This document shows positions 11,967 through 23,799 of a stretch of DNA of 64,000 nucleotides, one piece after another. Under the pieces are notes generated by a model. That model ran no database searches. It saw only the letters and a list, made by a program, of their open reading frames with translations, and was not told where the DNA came from. Position 1 is the stretch's first letter. The number at the start of each line of letters is the position of its first letter. This DNA is from Panax quinquefolius (taxonomy: Eukaryota > Streptophyta > Magnoliopsida > Apiales > Araliaceae). The DNA lies in the NCBI GenBank assembly GCA_020205615.1, contig CM035170.1, forward strand, positions 58,480,486 to 58,544,485, written 5' to 3'. The translations under genes were made by a program, and so were the position numbers.

Positions 11967-12999
11967 GTAGAGAATGAGGAACGAATGACGATGATGTTTC
12001 TGAGAGGTCTAAAACCCGAGATTCAGCAATACCTTATCTCTCATAAATTTTCTTTATATTCAGATGTTGTAAACATGGCTCAATTATTAGAGCGAGATAA
12101 TGAGTATGTGCAATCGAGGGACCACAACTGTGGTCATCTGCCAATGGCGGCGATCATGAGACAATGAAAACCAATGGAGAGGAAAACATTCGGATAAAAG
12201 CGGTAACCATTCTGGTAGTAATCGTGGCCATGAAAATAGAAGAAGCAAGCCGGGAGGAGATTTAAAGAAGAGAATGTACAACAACGACAACGTAAAGACG
12301 TCCGCACAAACATCAGTGATTTCTAGGGGAGGAGAATGTGCACCGGTCATTTGTTATAAATGCGGAAAAGAGGGACACATTAGCCCAAAATGCCCACAAC
12401 AATCCAAGGTGTGTTATAACTGTGGAAAGGAAGGTCATATAGCTAGAGATTGTCTTGTTGCGAAACCAAGTTCAACTGGGATGGTGACTCCAAAGGCTGT
12501 CCTGGACAAGTCAAAGTCGGTGGTTCCTGGAAGGGCGTTTGTCGTGACTGCCCAAAACGCGAGGAACCCGAACGAGGTGATCACGGGTAAGCTAATCATA
12601 AACTCTTGTGAAGTTTATACCTTACTAGATACCGGTTCTACCCATTCTTTTATCTCTCCTGCTTGTGTTCAATGTTTAAACTTGACTCTGGAGAAATTAG
12701 ACTTTGACTTATCTATGGAGACTCCGTTAGGAGAAACTTTCATTACATCTACTGTTTATAAATCTTGCTTGATTCAAGTTGGAACCATCACATTACCTGC
12801 CGATCTTATTTCGTTTAAAAAACTTGCATTTGATGTGATTTTAGGGATTGATTGGTTAACCACTCATCATGCTAAAATTGATTATTTTCGTAAGGTTGTT
12901 AGTTTTCATATTCCTAACCAACCTGTTATGAGAATTCAAACCACCAAACCACTAAAGTCAATACTGTCATATCAAGCCATAAAGCTATTCGTTTATTGA
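11967..12999 (+). pseudogene. E1 gag C-terminus, two zinc knuckles, and protease
   Basis: It continues E1 gag after B (MFLRGLKPEIQQYLISHKF, LLERDNE). A frameshifted, formerly Asn/His/Gly-rich linker follows at 12120-12270. The frame 12274-12999 is open and well kept: zinc knuckles [14 protein letters not shown] and [14 protein letters not shown], then the aspartic protease with intact active site [13 protein letters not shown] and the distal [10 protein letters not shown]. Roles: RNA binding by nucleocapsid and polyprotein cleavage by protease. This is one of the longest undamaged reading frames in the window. The target-site copy GTAGA is at 11967-11971. Confidence 0.88.
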
Positions 13000-14410
13000 A
13001 AAACGGATGTCAAGCTTTCTTAGCCCATGTCACGAACTTGAACAAAAACAAGTCAGATTTGAATAATATTTCTATTATTAGTGAATTTCCTAACGTATTT
13101 TCTGAAGAACTTTCCGGTCTACCCCAAGAACGTGAAGTTGAATTCTTTATTGACCTTGAACCTGGTACAAAGCCCATTTCTAAAACCCCATATCGAATGG
13201 CTCCTATTGAACTTCAGGTGTTAAAGGTCCAACTACAGGAGTTGTTAGACATTAGTTTCATTCGTCCTAGTACATCTCCTTAGGGTGCTCCTGTTTTATT
13301 TGTAAAGAAGAAAGATGGGAGTATGCGACTTTGTATTGACTATCGGGAATTGAACCATGTCACCATCAAGAATAGGTATCCACTACCTCACATTGATGAC
13401 TTGTTTGACTAGTTGCAAGGAGCACAATTCTTTTCAAAGATCGATCTTAGATTCTCGATATCATCAATTTGAAGATTAAAAGCGAGGATATTTCAAAGAC
13501 CGCCTTGAACTTCGATGCGGGCATTATGAATTCTTAGTCATGTGTTTTGGATTGACTAATGCTCCTGTTGCTTTCATGGATATGATGAACCGTGTGTTCA
13601 AAGAATATTTAGATCAGTTTGTTGTTGTCTTTATTGATGACATCCTCATTTATTCCAAAAACCGTGAAGATCATGAGCACCATTTGAAGTTTGATGCAAT
13701 GAAAGGCTTCGTGATAACAAGCTATATGCCAAGCTAAAAGAAATCGAGTTACGGCTTGAAGAAGTAGCATTCCTTGGGCAACGTGGTGTCAAAACATGGA
13801 GTATCTGTTGACTCGGCGAAGATTGAAGCAATAAAAGTTAGGGAAGCAATCGAATTCGGTGGCCAAAATCGTAGCTTTCTGGGCTTAGCTGGTTATTATC
13901 GGAGATTCATGGAAGGATTTTCTCGAATCGCTACTCTGTTAACTCAGCTGACTCGTAAAGATACAAAATTCGGTTGGAGCGAGGATTGTGAGAAGAGTTT
14001 TCAAGAACTCAAGAGGAGACTCATTTCGACACCTGTTCTGACAATACCATCTGGTTCGGATAGATTTGTTATCTACAGTGATGCTTCAGGCAAAGGGTTA
14101 GGATGTGTTGTCATGCAACATGGGAATTTCATAGCCTATGCCTCGCAACAACTCAAAGAATATAAGAGGAATTATCCTACTCATGATCTAGAGTTAGCGG
14201 CCCGTTTTTTTTACATTGAAGATCTAGAGACACTACACCACATGGGGAGAAAGTGGAGATCTATACAGATTATAAAAGTCTCAAATATTTCTTCACCCAA
14301 AAGGAACTCAACATGCGGGAACGACGTTGGCTCGAGTTGTTGAAAGATTATGACCATACCATCCAATACCATCCTGGAAAAGCAAACGTGGTAGTGGCGC
14401 GTTGAGTAGA
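12996..14410 (+). pseudogene. E1 reverse transcriptase and RNase H
   Basis: The RT connection region starts at FPNVFSEELSGLPQEREVEF. The fingers/palm continue in one frame through a TAG at about 13281 (expected Trp, TGG) and a TAG near 13411 (expected Gln). A frameshift near 13452 precedes [20 protein letters not shown] and the catalytic [14 protein letters not shown] (13540-13737). RNase H follows at 13774-14343 ([52 protein letters not shown]), then shifts frame near 14205. The tail reads [20 protein letters not shown]. The protein is inactive, although most catalytic motifs remain visible. Confidence 0.88.
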
Positions 14411-14689
14411 AGATCATATGTGGGTACAAGTGCAATGTAGTTAACACAAAGGCCCATTTTGTATGAGTTGCAAAGGATGGAGATAGAGATAAAGGCTCCA
14501 AGTACCCACGTGATGATATCAAGCATACGAGTAGAACCAACTTTAATCGATAAAGTTAAAGTTACTCAAGCTACGGACATGGAGATGATGCGTATGAAGA
14601 AGAAAGTGCAAGAAGGTGTTATTAAAATAAGCAAGAATCGATGAAGAAGAAATACTTCGAGTCAACTCAAGACTTTGTGTTCCTAACGA
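14411..14689 (+). pseudogene. E1 RNase H-integrase linker, decayed
   Basis: This is the spacer region that in B and E3 reads as a charged linker after RNase H. Here 14459-14644 is open (ELQRMEIEIKAPSTHV ... MEMMRMKKKVQEGVI), matching E3 58000-58130. No catalytic motif is expected. Confidence 0.6.
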
Positions 14690-16006
14690 TTTTGACTTGA
14701 AGCATAAAATCATGATGTAGGCACACAACACACCGTTTGTAATCCATCCTGGTAGTACCAAAATGTATCATGATCTTGACATACATTTTGGTGGAACAAT
14801 ATGAAGAGAGAAATCACGAAGTTTATCTCGAGGTGTTTAACTTGTCAACGTGTAAAGCGGAGAATCAAGTGCCAAAGGGTCCATTGCAACCACTTGAGAT
14901 TCTGAAATGGAAGTGGGAACACATTACTATGGATTTACGTTGTGGTCTTCCCAAGGTTTCTCAAGGCATTGATGCGATTTGGGTTATTATTGATAGATTA
15001 ACCAATTACATCCATTTCTTGGCTATCTCGGAGACTTATTCCTTGAGCGTCTTGCTAGTATATGCGTGAATGAGATTGTGAGATTAAGCGGCATTCCAAT
15101 ATCCATAGTTTGGATCTTGACCCAAGATTCACTTCAAGATTTTAGGTTAGCTTACGAGAAAGCTATGGGCGCAGATTTACTGATTGATTGACATACCATC
15201 CTCAAACGGACGGACAATCAGAGAGGACTATTCAAACTCTTGAAGATCTATTAAGACTTTGTGTCCTAGATTTCAAAGGGAGTTGGGATAAGTACCTACA
15301 ATTGGTGAAATTCTCCTACAACAACAGTTATCAGGCAAGTATAGGTATGGCTCCATTTGAAGCATTGTATGGAAGAAAGTTTCGCTCTCCAGTATGCTGG
15401 GATGAGGTGGGAGAAGAAACGTTGTTGGGAACAGAGTTGGTACGAATGACTATAGAGAAGATCCAAATGATCCGACAACGTATACAAACGGCACAGGATC
15501 GACAAAAGAGTTATGCGGATCTTCATTGAAAGTACGTGGAATTTGATGTTGGGGATCATGTATTGTTACGTATTTCTCCGTGGAAGGGAGTTACAAGATT
15601 CAGGAAGAGAGGAAAGCTTAATCCATGATTTATTGATCCATTTCATATTCTTGACCGAGTAGGAAATGTGGCCTATAGACTCGCGTTACCTCTAAGCATG
15701 TCCCATGTTCATAATGTTTTTCACATATCTGTGCTTCATAAATATGTAAAGGACCCGAACCACATTGTTGAGTTAGAACCAGACGAGATAGCTAAAAATT
15801 TAACATACGAGGAGGTACCTGTTAAGATCTTGGATAGGAAGGAGCATGTCCTACGCACAAAGGTCATACCACAAGTTAAAGTTTTGTGGAGGAACCATGC
15901 TATTGAGGAAATGACCTGGGAGTTGGAAACAGAAATGAAAGCGAGGTATCCTCACCTTTTTGAAACACCAGGTACGTACGTTAATTTCGAGGACAAAATT
16001 TCATAA
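14690..16006 (+). pseudogene. E1 integrase with chromodomain-like tail
   Basis: The zinc-binding region near 14725-14860 is frameshifted but shows IHPGSTKMYHDL and RCLTCQRVKA spread over frames. The core begins at WEHITMDLRCGLP (first catalytic Asp). The second Asp region (15100-15130) is scrambled. The Glu motif YHPQTDGQSERTIQTLEDL is intact in the 15188-16006 frame, which continues through KFSYNNSYQASIGMAPFEAL, RISPWKGVTRFRKRGKLNP and NVFHISVLHKYVKDP to VKVLWRNHAIEEMTWELE and PHLFE. Stops at 15527 (TGA) and about 15627 (TGA) fall where Arg is expected, fitting CGA to TGA. Confidence 0.87.
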
Positions 16007-16016
16007 GGAGGGGAGG
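16005..16016 (+). other. E1 polypurine tract
   Basis: AAGGAGGGGAGG immediately precedes the LTR start (TTGTAAGACTCC). Confidence 0.85.
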
Positions 16017-17349
16017 TTGTAAGACTCCAACTTTTATGAATAAAATGGAATTTCCTCTATTTATTATTTTGAAATAGTAATTGTTGATTTGATTAATGTG
16101 GTTAGTTATGGGTAAAATGCGCAAATATTTTAAATAAACAAATGGTTATAAATTATTCATTGTTGTCAGGGAATATTCGTTTGGTCGTGAAATATTCTTC
16201 ACGCTGAATAATATTCGTCTGACGGTAGCAGACTTTTATGGGCCCATGTAAAAGCGATTGATGAAGAAAATAGCAAGTATGAGTTTTTATGAATAACGAC
16301 GTAGTTGTTACCATTAACACTGTTGGAATACCCGATGGTTAAACCATAGTGTCTGGCGGTGTTGCGGTAGCAGAAGAGCACCAGTATTACACGATTATTG
16401 ATTCTTACATGAAGAAGACACTACTCGAATAATTGTTACAATAATTCTTGTTCAATATTTTATTTTATTGATTCAATAATTGCTATGTTGATATTTTATA
16501 TTATTGTTGTTTCAATAATTGTAACTACACAATATTTCTCATTATCGGATCAATAATTCATATTATTTTAATAATATTACTAGATAACATTATTGGCAAT
16601 GTCTAGAAAGTTACATCTAAGGAGAGGTTTGGTCACCTAATTGCGCTACCAAGAAGGAGAAATACTTATTAGAAAGCCCCTCTTTCTGAGGAACGACCAC
16701 AGTTGTCGATTATTGTGATTCTATAATATTATTTGTGAATAATTAATTATTGATTTATATGATAAGGAAAATATTTATTTATGTGGATATAAATGGAGGA
16801 ATTTTTAGAAAAGTGACAATTGTTGAAAATTGTTATTTTATCTTTTCGATAAAATAATTTATTTAAATATATTATTATATTTCAATAATATAATAATGGT
16901 GATATTTTACAATGAATGTGTGATATATGAATAATGAGGAGGAAGAGTATTTTTATTACAAAAATGTTTAACACATGTTTTGTGTGTTGGTGGGCCCCAT
17001 TTGTGACCAATTGGATTATAAATTTAAAAAATCGCCTGTATGTGGATTTCGGTCAATTTACGCTTGGAATTTGGAAACACTTAAACTTACAAAGTTGTAG
17101 AGAATTGAATTTTCTATGATATGGACATAATATTCGAATTTTGCTGATAAAGTGGCTATTTATTATGAATTATTGAAGTTCCGAAATAATTAATTTTTGA
17201 GTTTTAAATATTTTTGTTTAGAAAAATGTTTTTGTCATTATTGTGGGCCCCACTGGTGGCTAAATTCAGATTTGTCATGAGGTTGGCGTGAAAGTTTTAT
17301 AAATATATTATTTTATTAAATTTTCTACTTTGGTGTTCTAAGCATTTCC

Positions 17350-17357
17350 TATAAATA
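17350..17357 (+). promoter_or_regulatory. E1 LTR TATA box
   Basis: TATAAATA in the context TTCCTATAAATAGGG. The equivalent box is at 54073 in E3 and, on the minus strand, at 24383, 28272 and 52635 in the C LTRs. Transcription would begin about 30 bases downstream. Confidence 0.75.
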
Positions 17358-17520
17358 GGGTGCTTAGGTTAGAATTGAAAATCACACCGAAACTGAAGTT
17401 TTTTTCTCTCTATATTATCGGCGTATTCTTGTGAGTATTTTGATACTTTGAGTGTTTCTATACGGTGCAAGTTCCTTGACCTATATCCGATATTCCAACC
17501 ATAAGTACTATTCTTTTGAG

Positions 17521-18329
17521 GTAAGGGATGTTATTTTTTTATAAATGATATTATTTCTTCTAATATCATTATCTTGAAATATTGATATGAATATTATTGT
17601 GGAATTTCTACCTTTATGTGCCGGGGTTACTATTCACGTATACGACACTATTCACGTATACGACACTATTCACCGAAAAATAAAATTTTCTTCTTTTTAT
17701 CCAAGGTGTCTATTATGGTTACTATCTTTGATTGTATCCATGTTTTGATCTTTATTTTGAATTTTGCTTCACAATTGGTTATTATGGAGTATTTTTGAAC
17801 TTGGATAAACTGTAGTACGAATCCCTAATATTTGTCCTTTTGTCTCACTAGATTCGTTTTCTTTAAGATATTTTTCATCATCCTCAGTCCTAAATGATGA
17901 TATTAATTACTGAATATCTTTGGCCTGTAGTGCAAAGATGAATGATTAACTGATGAATATCTTTGGGCCGTAGTGCAAAGATGAACATGTGTTGAGATGA
18001 ACATGACCAACTGATGAATATCTTTGGCCTATAGTGCAAAGATGAATATTTGATTCAAAATATATATTGATTGATGTTACATGGATAAAATATTGATGAT
18101 GGACTTTTAAATCTTAAAAGTTATTAGAATTCATTCTTTACTTAACTCTTCTAATGGATTGATGTTTGGACTGCAGTTGTTGATCTAAAACTTGTTGATT
18201 ATTATATTCTATCAAATTTTTCCCAGTTAAAGACTAATGATAAATTATTGTATATTATCTTAGTCATAATATTCTTTACTGGGCTAGTTGAGCTCACCCT
18301 TTTCCTTTTTGTTCCATTTTTCTTCTCAG
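17521..18329 (+). other. Candidate intron inside E1 LTR
   Basis: The donor TTTGAG/GTAAGGG is about 165 bases after the TATA box. The acceptor is a long pyrimidine tract ending TTCTTCTCAG at 18329, just downstream of GTTGAGCTCACCC. Splicing would remove 809 bases, including the CTATTCAC repeats and the tandem hairpins. It is inferred, not shown. Confidence 0.5.
17916..18043 (+). repeat. Three tandem hairpins with TAGTG loop
   Basis: Three copies (17916-17939, 17959-17982, 18020-18043) each have arms ATCTTTG and CAAAGAT around a 10 base loop of the type GCCTGTAGTG. Related copies with altered but pairing arms occur in the C LTRs and E3. Confidence 0.75.
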
Positions 18330-18397
18330 GAGGTGAGAATTTAGCAGGTACTAGCCGGGGTACAGAGTGATGATTTTAGAAAGTTGTTTTAACAGTC

Positions 18398-18523
18398 CAC
18401 TATTTTTGTAAAATAGTGTATCAATAATTATAACGAGGACTCTTTTTGAGTTTGTATACTGTCTATTAGACAGTATTTGTATTTAAACTCACAGTATATG
18501 TGTTGTCGTATTTTTCACGACAA
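18398..18523 (+). other. Three hairpins near the 3' end of E1 LTR
   Basis: Hairpin 1 is 18398-18418 (arm CACTATTTT, 9 bp stem). Hairpin 2 is 18456-18476 (arm ATACTGTCTA, 10 bp stem around a single base). Hairpin 3 is 18503-18523 (arm TTGTCGT, 7 bp stem). They lie between the candidate acceptor and the LTR end, so they would be in the RNA leader ahead of the primer site. Confidence 0.65.
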
Positions 18524-18609
18524 TTGTATTAATGAAGTTGTATTTGTTTCTGTACCATGTATTTGACAACTCAGAATGGGTGATGTAGACCTATTTTTGG
18601 GGTGTCACA

Positions 18610-18996
18610 ACTTCCATATAACTGCATATTGACCCACCCACACACACACACATTCATATAACAGTTTCTTGAAAAGTGGCGGTCACCGTGGTAACACGGA
18701 TGACGGGGGGGTGCCTAACACCTTCCCTCGGCATAATCAAGCCCTCGGACCCTAATGAATCTCGGTTTCACAGACCCGTTTAGTAGTGTCACATCACTAG
18801 GTCAATGTGCAAACCTTTTCTCGGTTGTGTTGGTACAACCATTTAAAAAACCAACTGGCGACTCTTACAGTCCAATCGTCGACATATACATGTCCGACCT
18901 TTTCACAACTTGTTTTTTCAAACAAATCTCACCTAACATGAGAACACCAAAGAATAAGAACAGAAAAGGGACAAATAAAAATCCCGATGTCGACAG
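18610..18996 (+). repeat. D 5' LTR, 3' part only
   Basis: It contains GGGGGGGTGCCTAACACCTTCC, a stretch typical of Tat/Ogre LTR ends, and finishes ATGTCGACA before the primer site. The left part was displaced by the E1 insertion. Confidence 0.7.
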
Positions 18997-18997
18997 G

Positions 18998-19015
18998 TGG
19001 AGACTCTGCTGGGGA
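18998..19015 (+). other. D primer binding site, Ogre/Tat type
   Basis: TGGAGACTCTGCTGGGGA lies two bases after the LTR end. Ogre elements carry a near-identical TGGCGACTCTGCTGGGGA, described as pairing with an Arg tRNA. Confidence 0.7.
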
Positions 19016-19748
19016 CTCCAGTAAGAAGGCTTAAGCTGCTATTACAATCTTTTCAAAACTGTTATATGCTTGTGTGTGGATGTTGTATTTACATTTATGA
19101 TGAATGTGTATGAATGCATATATTTACTGCGCTTAATACTTTACACTATATCTGCTTGTGATATTAGTGCTTCGCACATGTCATTATTTTCATAAACGGT
19201 GAGACACGTTGTATATGAATGTATGTTGTGTGGTTCCTCCATCAGGAGGCTATCCTATCGGTGTTTGATTATTGGACTCGTAGGAAGACTAATTTCAACG
19301 AGGCTCAGGAAATGCACAACCCAAATTTGCTCCAGTTGAAAGACCGGATTAACTTCCCGTCGAGTAAATTGCTACGATTTGGGAACCTTCATGCCAAAAA
19401 GCTGCGAGAGTAGCCTAAGATAGGTCAACCTCTGATAAACTAAACGCGGAGGAAATTCTCTTCATGCTTTCTCATTTCAAATTACTCGTAAAGTCAATTA
19501 CTTGTAATTTCATTCCATATTCATCTCCATGTAATGAGAAATATGTGCACACACATATTTACTTGCTATCCTGTATTACAAACAGCTAACATCCGTTTTG
19601 CAGGACAATATTCCTAAAACAGATACATCACATAGCATGTAAACATTTACACATTCCCTAAAGACTAAACTATGCAAGTCTTCGCGAGAAAAATCGTATT
19701 ACTATTACCCGTTAAAAGTCCAAAAAGGCCACGAGCCTACAGCCAATC
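19016..19748 (+). other. D untranslated leader
   Basis: No gene is recognised. A 64-codon open frame at 19219-19413 shows no family motif and may be chance. Confidence 0.5.
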
Positions 19749-21693
19749 ATGTCTTCATCTGACCAGTCTAATCCCGTTTCCCACGAAGAATTCGACGGAT
19801 TAAGTAAACAGATTACAGATTTGGCTGTTCAGTTAAAAGAACTACATCAGTCTACTCAGGGCCCAAAAAATGCCCACACATATAGAGTCCTTTTCATATG
19901 GAGGAATCCAAGGTTTGGATAAAACAAATCCAAAATTTCAGTTGGTTACAGACTAAAACCCTGAAAACACCCATCTCAAAGGAGATCCAGACACCGGTGA
20001 CATCAAGAAAAAAGGTCCTTCCAATGGAAGAAACCCTTCGTTCTATCAAAGGAATTGGAGCACACGGGAGTGTCTAATATGTTGACTTTTGTATATTCCC
20101 TGGGGTTCATTATCCAGAAAAATTCAAGACTCCTAATTTCAAAAAGTACGACGGGTAAAGAGATCCTTACACACATTTGAAGGTGTTCATTTGAGAACTT
20201 GGATCTTACGCAGAGGACGAAAAGCTCAGAATGCAACTGTTCCAAAAGAGTCTGACTGGAGAAGCCCGTTCTTGGTATACCAGATTAGACAATTCAAAGA
20301 TCCATAGCTGGGAGGAGCTAGCTCACGCCTTCCTCACCCAATACAGCTTCCAGTCTCAGATGGCTCCTAACCGGTACCAGATTACCAAGGTCAAGAAAAA
20401 GTCCAATGAGTCTTTCAGAGAGTATGCTCAAAGGTGGAGGTGCCTTGCTGCTCAAGTTATTCCTTCTATGACAGAGTCAGAAATGGTTATAACCTTCATA
20501 GACATACAAGAAGCTCCTGTCTATGAGAGAGTCTTAGCTGGCATTGGTAAACCATTCTTTGAAATGATTAAACACGGGGAGATGGCTGAGATGGGATTGA
20601 AGTCAGGAAAGATTCAAGACCTAGCTGCCCTTAAAGCTGTTGCTGAGAACATCCAGTCCGGAACTTATGGAAATAACCCTCGGAGGGTCCATAAAAAGAA
20701 AGAGGAGGATGTTTCCTTGATACTACAAGGTCAGAAAGGCAATCAGAATATGCCTATTCAGAGGAGGAATTACTACCCTTTTCAAGCTCAGTCTTCAAAC
20801 CCTCCATTACCTAAAGGTGGAGAAGTCAAAGCATACTCAGTGTTCACACCCTTAGGGGACTCACTCGAGAACATTCTCACTCTTCTACGAGGACTCGGGA
20901 AGAAAAGCACATCTTCTTCCACCAGCCAACCCGTATGGGAGGGGTTTCAATGCTACTCGGAAGTGTGCTTATCTTGTCGGGGCACCTGGACATGATACTC
21001 AAGATTATTGGGCCTTGAAACACAAGATCCAAGATTTGATAGATAACGGTGACATTATGGTCACCAAACCAGCCCAACCTCATGTACAAGATAATCCTAT
21101 TCCTCAACACAAAGAGGAAGAAGTCAACATGATTAATTGGAGCAGTGGACAAAGTTCCAATTTTAATGTTGAATCATCCCAGACCATCAAAGACGGTGTT
21201 GAAAAATGGGATTATGCCAAGTTCCAGTTTGTGATGGAACGAAAGATGAAAGCTTTGTGTAAGCAAATTGAGTAATTGGCAGAACTGGTGACCCATCAGC
21301 ATCAAGTCACACACCAATTATTCAGCCAGGAGCATGCTAGTCTCCTCCTTCTTGTTATGAATACTCCATCATCGCCTTCAGAAATTGAAACAATGGAGGA
21401 TAAATTTGCTAAGAGAGAAAATGCCAAAGCCCATCAGGATGTTTCTAATATAAGGGAATTTACATACCTGGGTTAACCTATGGAGAAGATATTTCATATG
21501 ATGATCAATGAATGAATGATTACCTCCCTTCTACCTCTGATTAATCCCCGTTCAGGACGGTTCAATTATGATGGAGTATGTCAATATCACTCCCATTCTC
21601 GGGGTGATAGCACAGAAGAATGCTGGGCACTCCGCCACCTTATTCAGAATCTAATTGACAGCGGTGTCCTGCAACTGGCAAACGATGATATTG
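19749..21693 (+). pseudogene. D gag
   Basis: It opens MSSSDQSNPVSHEEFDGLSK with a short coiled-coil-like segment, then shifts frame. The capsid core is well kept from about 20095: FKTPNFKKYDG, stop, DPYTHLKVF, stop (TGA, expected Arg), LGSYAEDEKLRMQLFQKSL, ARSWYTRLDN, YAQRWRCLAAQV, ending near 20695. Two related modules of the form C-x2-Y/H-(x)n-G-H/D-x-T-x2-C/Y-W-A-L follow at about 20962 (HDTQDYWALKHKIQDLIDNG) and 21585 (STEECWALRHLIQNLIDSG); these replace classic zinc knuckles in the Tat lineage. The frame runs straight into the C insertion at 21694 and resumes at 29106. Confidence 0.85.
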
Positions 21694-22872
21694 TGTGACG
21701 CCCCCAAAATTAGGTATACATCACCCATTATGAGTCGCCAGATACATGGTACAAAATTCAAATATAACTTCATTTATACTGTTTGTTGAATATGTCGTAT
21801 AGAATACGACCACAGTTAACTGTGAGTTTTAATACAAATGTATGTAACTCTCATGGTGCCTCGACCACAACCTTACAATGGTACTTTACATAAAAGTATA
21901 GTCAAAAACTGTTTTTGAAATTAAAATCTTTGGGAAGTGCTCAAGGAAACCTTCGTACATGGGAGGCCATGCGTCTAGATTATAATAGATATCATATGTC
22001 CACAGAATTATCCTTGGTTGACCCAATAGACCCCAAAGAAAAACGAGAAGATTACTATCATCTTCTTTCCAATGGTGAGTCTTCTCTTGACATATAACTA
22101 TCTCCACTGTCTCCAAGTGAATATTATACTTCAAATAAACTCCAAGATCATATAGGTAGTGCCCGTAGATATACTCAGCAAGTGGATGCGCACAACCTTG
22201 TCTTATGATAACACGAGGTTATATGTCAGTAGACATCTTGTATGATAGTGGCAAAACACCCTTCCCAAGTTGGGTTCGCCTCACCCTATTTGATTCACCA
22301 AATATAACTACTAAATGATGTATAGATTACAACACATTTTTCTATACTATTTAGGGAGAACCTCCACAGCTAGAGACCACTATTCTATTCCCCTATTATC
22401 CCCGCTCGACCCGGTAACACTCTTACGGCAACATTCTTATTACCTGAAAGGAATTATGAAGCAGAAAGGGTGAGCACAACTAGCCCAGTAAAGAATATCA
22501 TGACTAAAGATAATTAAATTATCAATAGCTTTCATCAATAATAAAATCAGAGATTTAGAACATATGGTAGATGATAAAACTTTTCAACCATAGTTGCAGC
22601 GGAATGAGCAATCCATTAGAAGAGTCAAATAGACCATAAGGTCTATTATCTTCTCTGTGTTAAAAGTCCACCAATAATGTTTTATCCTTGTAAAATAAAT
22701 CAACAGTTCATGTCCACAATCATATGATTAAACTCATAATCATAATTGTGGTTCTAAATTCCTCTTCGCAACCAGGACGAAGATAATTTTCATCATCTAT
22801 CTTCACCTGAAACATCAAAAATCATGGTTATACCAAATCACAATTCTTGTTCATAATCATACTAATAAATTT

Positions 22873-23460
22873 ATCTTTGCACTACGGCCAAAGATATTCA
22901 TTAACAATTCATCTTTGCACTACAAACCAAAGACATACAACTGTATTTTAGAAGAGTCAAGTAGAGCATGATATCTACTATCTTCTTCAAATTAAAAGTG
23001 TATAATAAATATTTTATCGCTGAGACTCAGCTTAATAAATAATACACATCATCAAATCACCCCTGCACTACGGCCAAGGATATTCGTTCATATCACATCC
23101 ATGAATTTATATTTCATCGCTGAGACTCAGCTCGATAATCAATACATATCACTGAATTATCCATGCACTACGGCTAAGGATATTCATTAATATCATGACT
23201 ACGAATTATCCATGCACTACGGGATAAAGATAATCGTGTTTTCATCAACGGTCATGATCATACCATAAAACAATTCATCTTTGCACCCTTGGCCGAAGAG
23301 AATTCATAGCCATAATCATACCTAAAACTGTCCATCAATGCACTACGGGCCAATGAGGACTTTTTCCGCATCATTTGTAACATTACGGTCATGATTATAC
23401 CGAATAATCCCGGATCATAATCATACCAAGTCCATCTATGCACTACAGGCCACAGATGAC
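22873..23460 (-). repeat. Array of about eight diverged TAGTG-loop hairpins (C 3' LTR)
   Basis: On the minus strand each copy centres on GGCCGTAGTGCA flanked by pairing arms such as ATCTTTG/CAAAGAT, ATCCTTG/CATGGAT and CATCTGTG/CATAGATG. Spacing is irregular, about 40-110 bases. Confidence 0.7.
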
Positions 23461-23799
23461 TTTCAACATAATATAAACATGAGGATGATGACAATGACAT
23501 AATAATTCAATAAAGCAAGTTCAAGAATTAATTTATCCAGGAACCAATAACGTCCAAATTGTCAACATGATACTTCTTTGTAGAGCAAAATTCAAGAATG
23601 CTCAGAAGAATATTTCCATGAAAAGATACTGGATGAAGCGCAAATATCAAGGATATTCCAAAAATTTCATGGAGTATAGAAGTCAAAACTTTAACCAAGT
23701 GAGTATAATAGAATATATGAAACTACAAATGGATTTTCGCCGCCATGCAGTAATCCACTTAGACAGATCATTTCCACAATTTAATAAGGAATGAATACA

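Larger units (their letters stand above)
2020..18609 (+). mobile_element. E1: Tekay/Del-like Ty3/gypsy retrotransposon (family A), degenerate, interrupted by B
   Basis: Gene order gag, protease, RT, RNase H, integrase, polypurine tract and 3' LTR is all forward, interrupted at 2692-11966 by element B. The 5' LTR and primer site are absent from the window. The end of the leader and the gag start match element E3 at 55800-55990. The integrase C-terminus (VKVLWRNHAIEEMTWELE) and the RT motif [13 protein letters not shown] are typical of plant Tekay/Del chromoviruses; that clade call rests on recognised motifs, not on a tree. The right end at 18609 enters D LTR sequence, so E1 inserted in the D 5' LTR. 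Confidence 0.85.
16018..18609 (+). repeat. E1 3' LTR (family A), about 2.6 kb
   Basis: It starts TGTAAGACTCCAACTTTTATG and ends GGGGTGTCACA. Its start matches E3 (49735, 58522) and its end matches E3 at 55658 and, reversed, the C LTRs. It contains a TATA box, a candidate intron, three tandem hairpins and a hairpin trio listed separately. Confidence 0.88.

Noticed and set aside
18640..18652. CA microsatellite in D LTR
   Set aside because: Only about six units; too short to be informative.
22873..23460. Repeat series resembling a CRISPR array
   Set aside because: Eukaryotic LTR, irregular spacing, diverged copies, no cas genes; explained as tandem hairpins.
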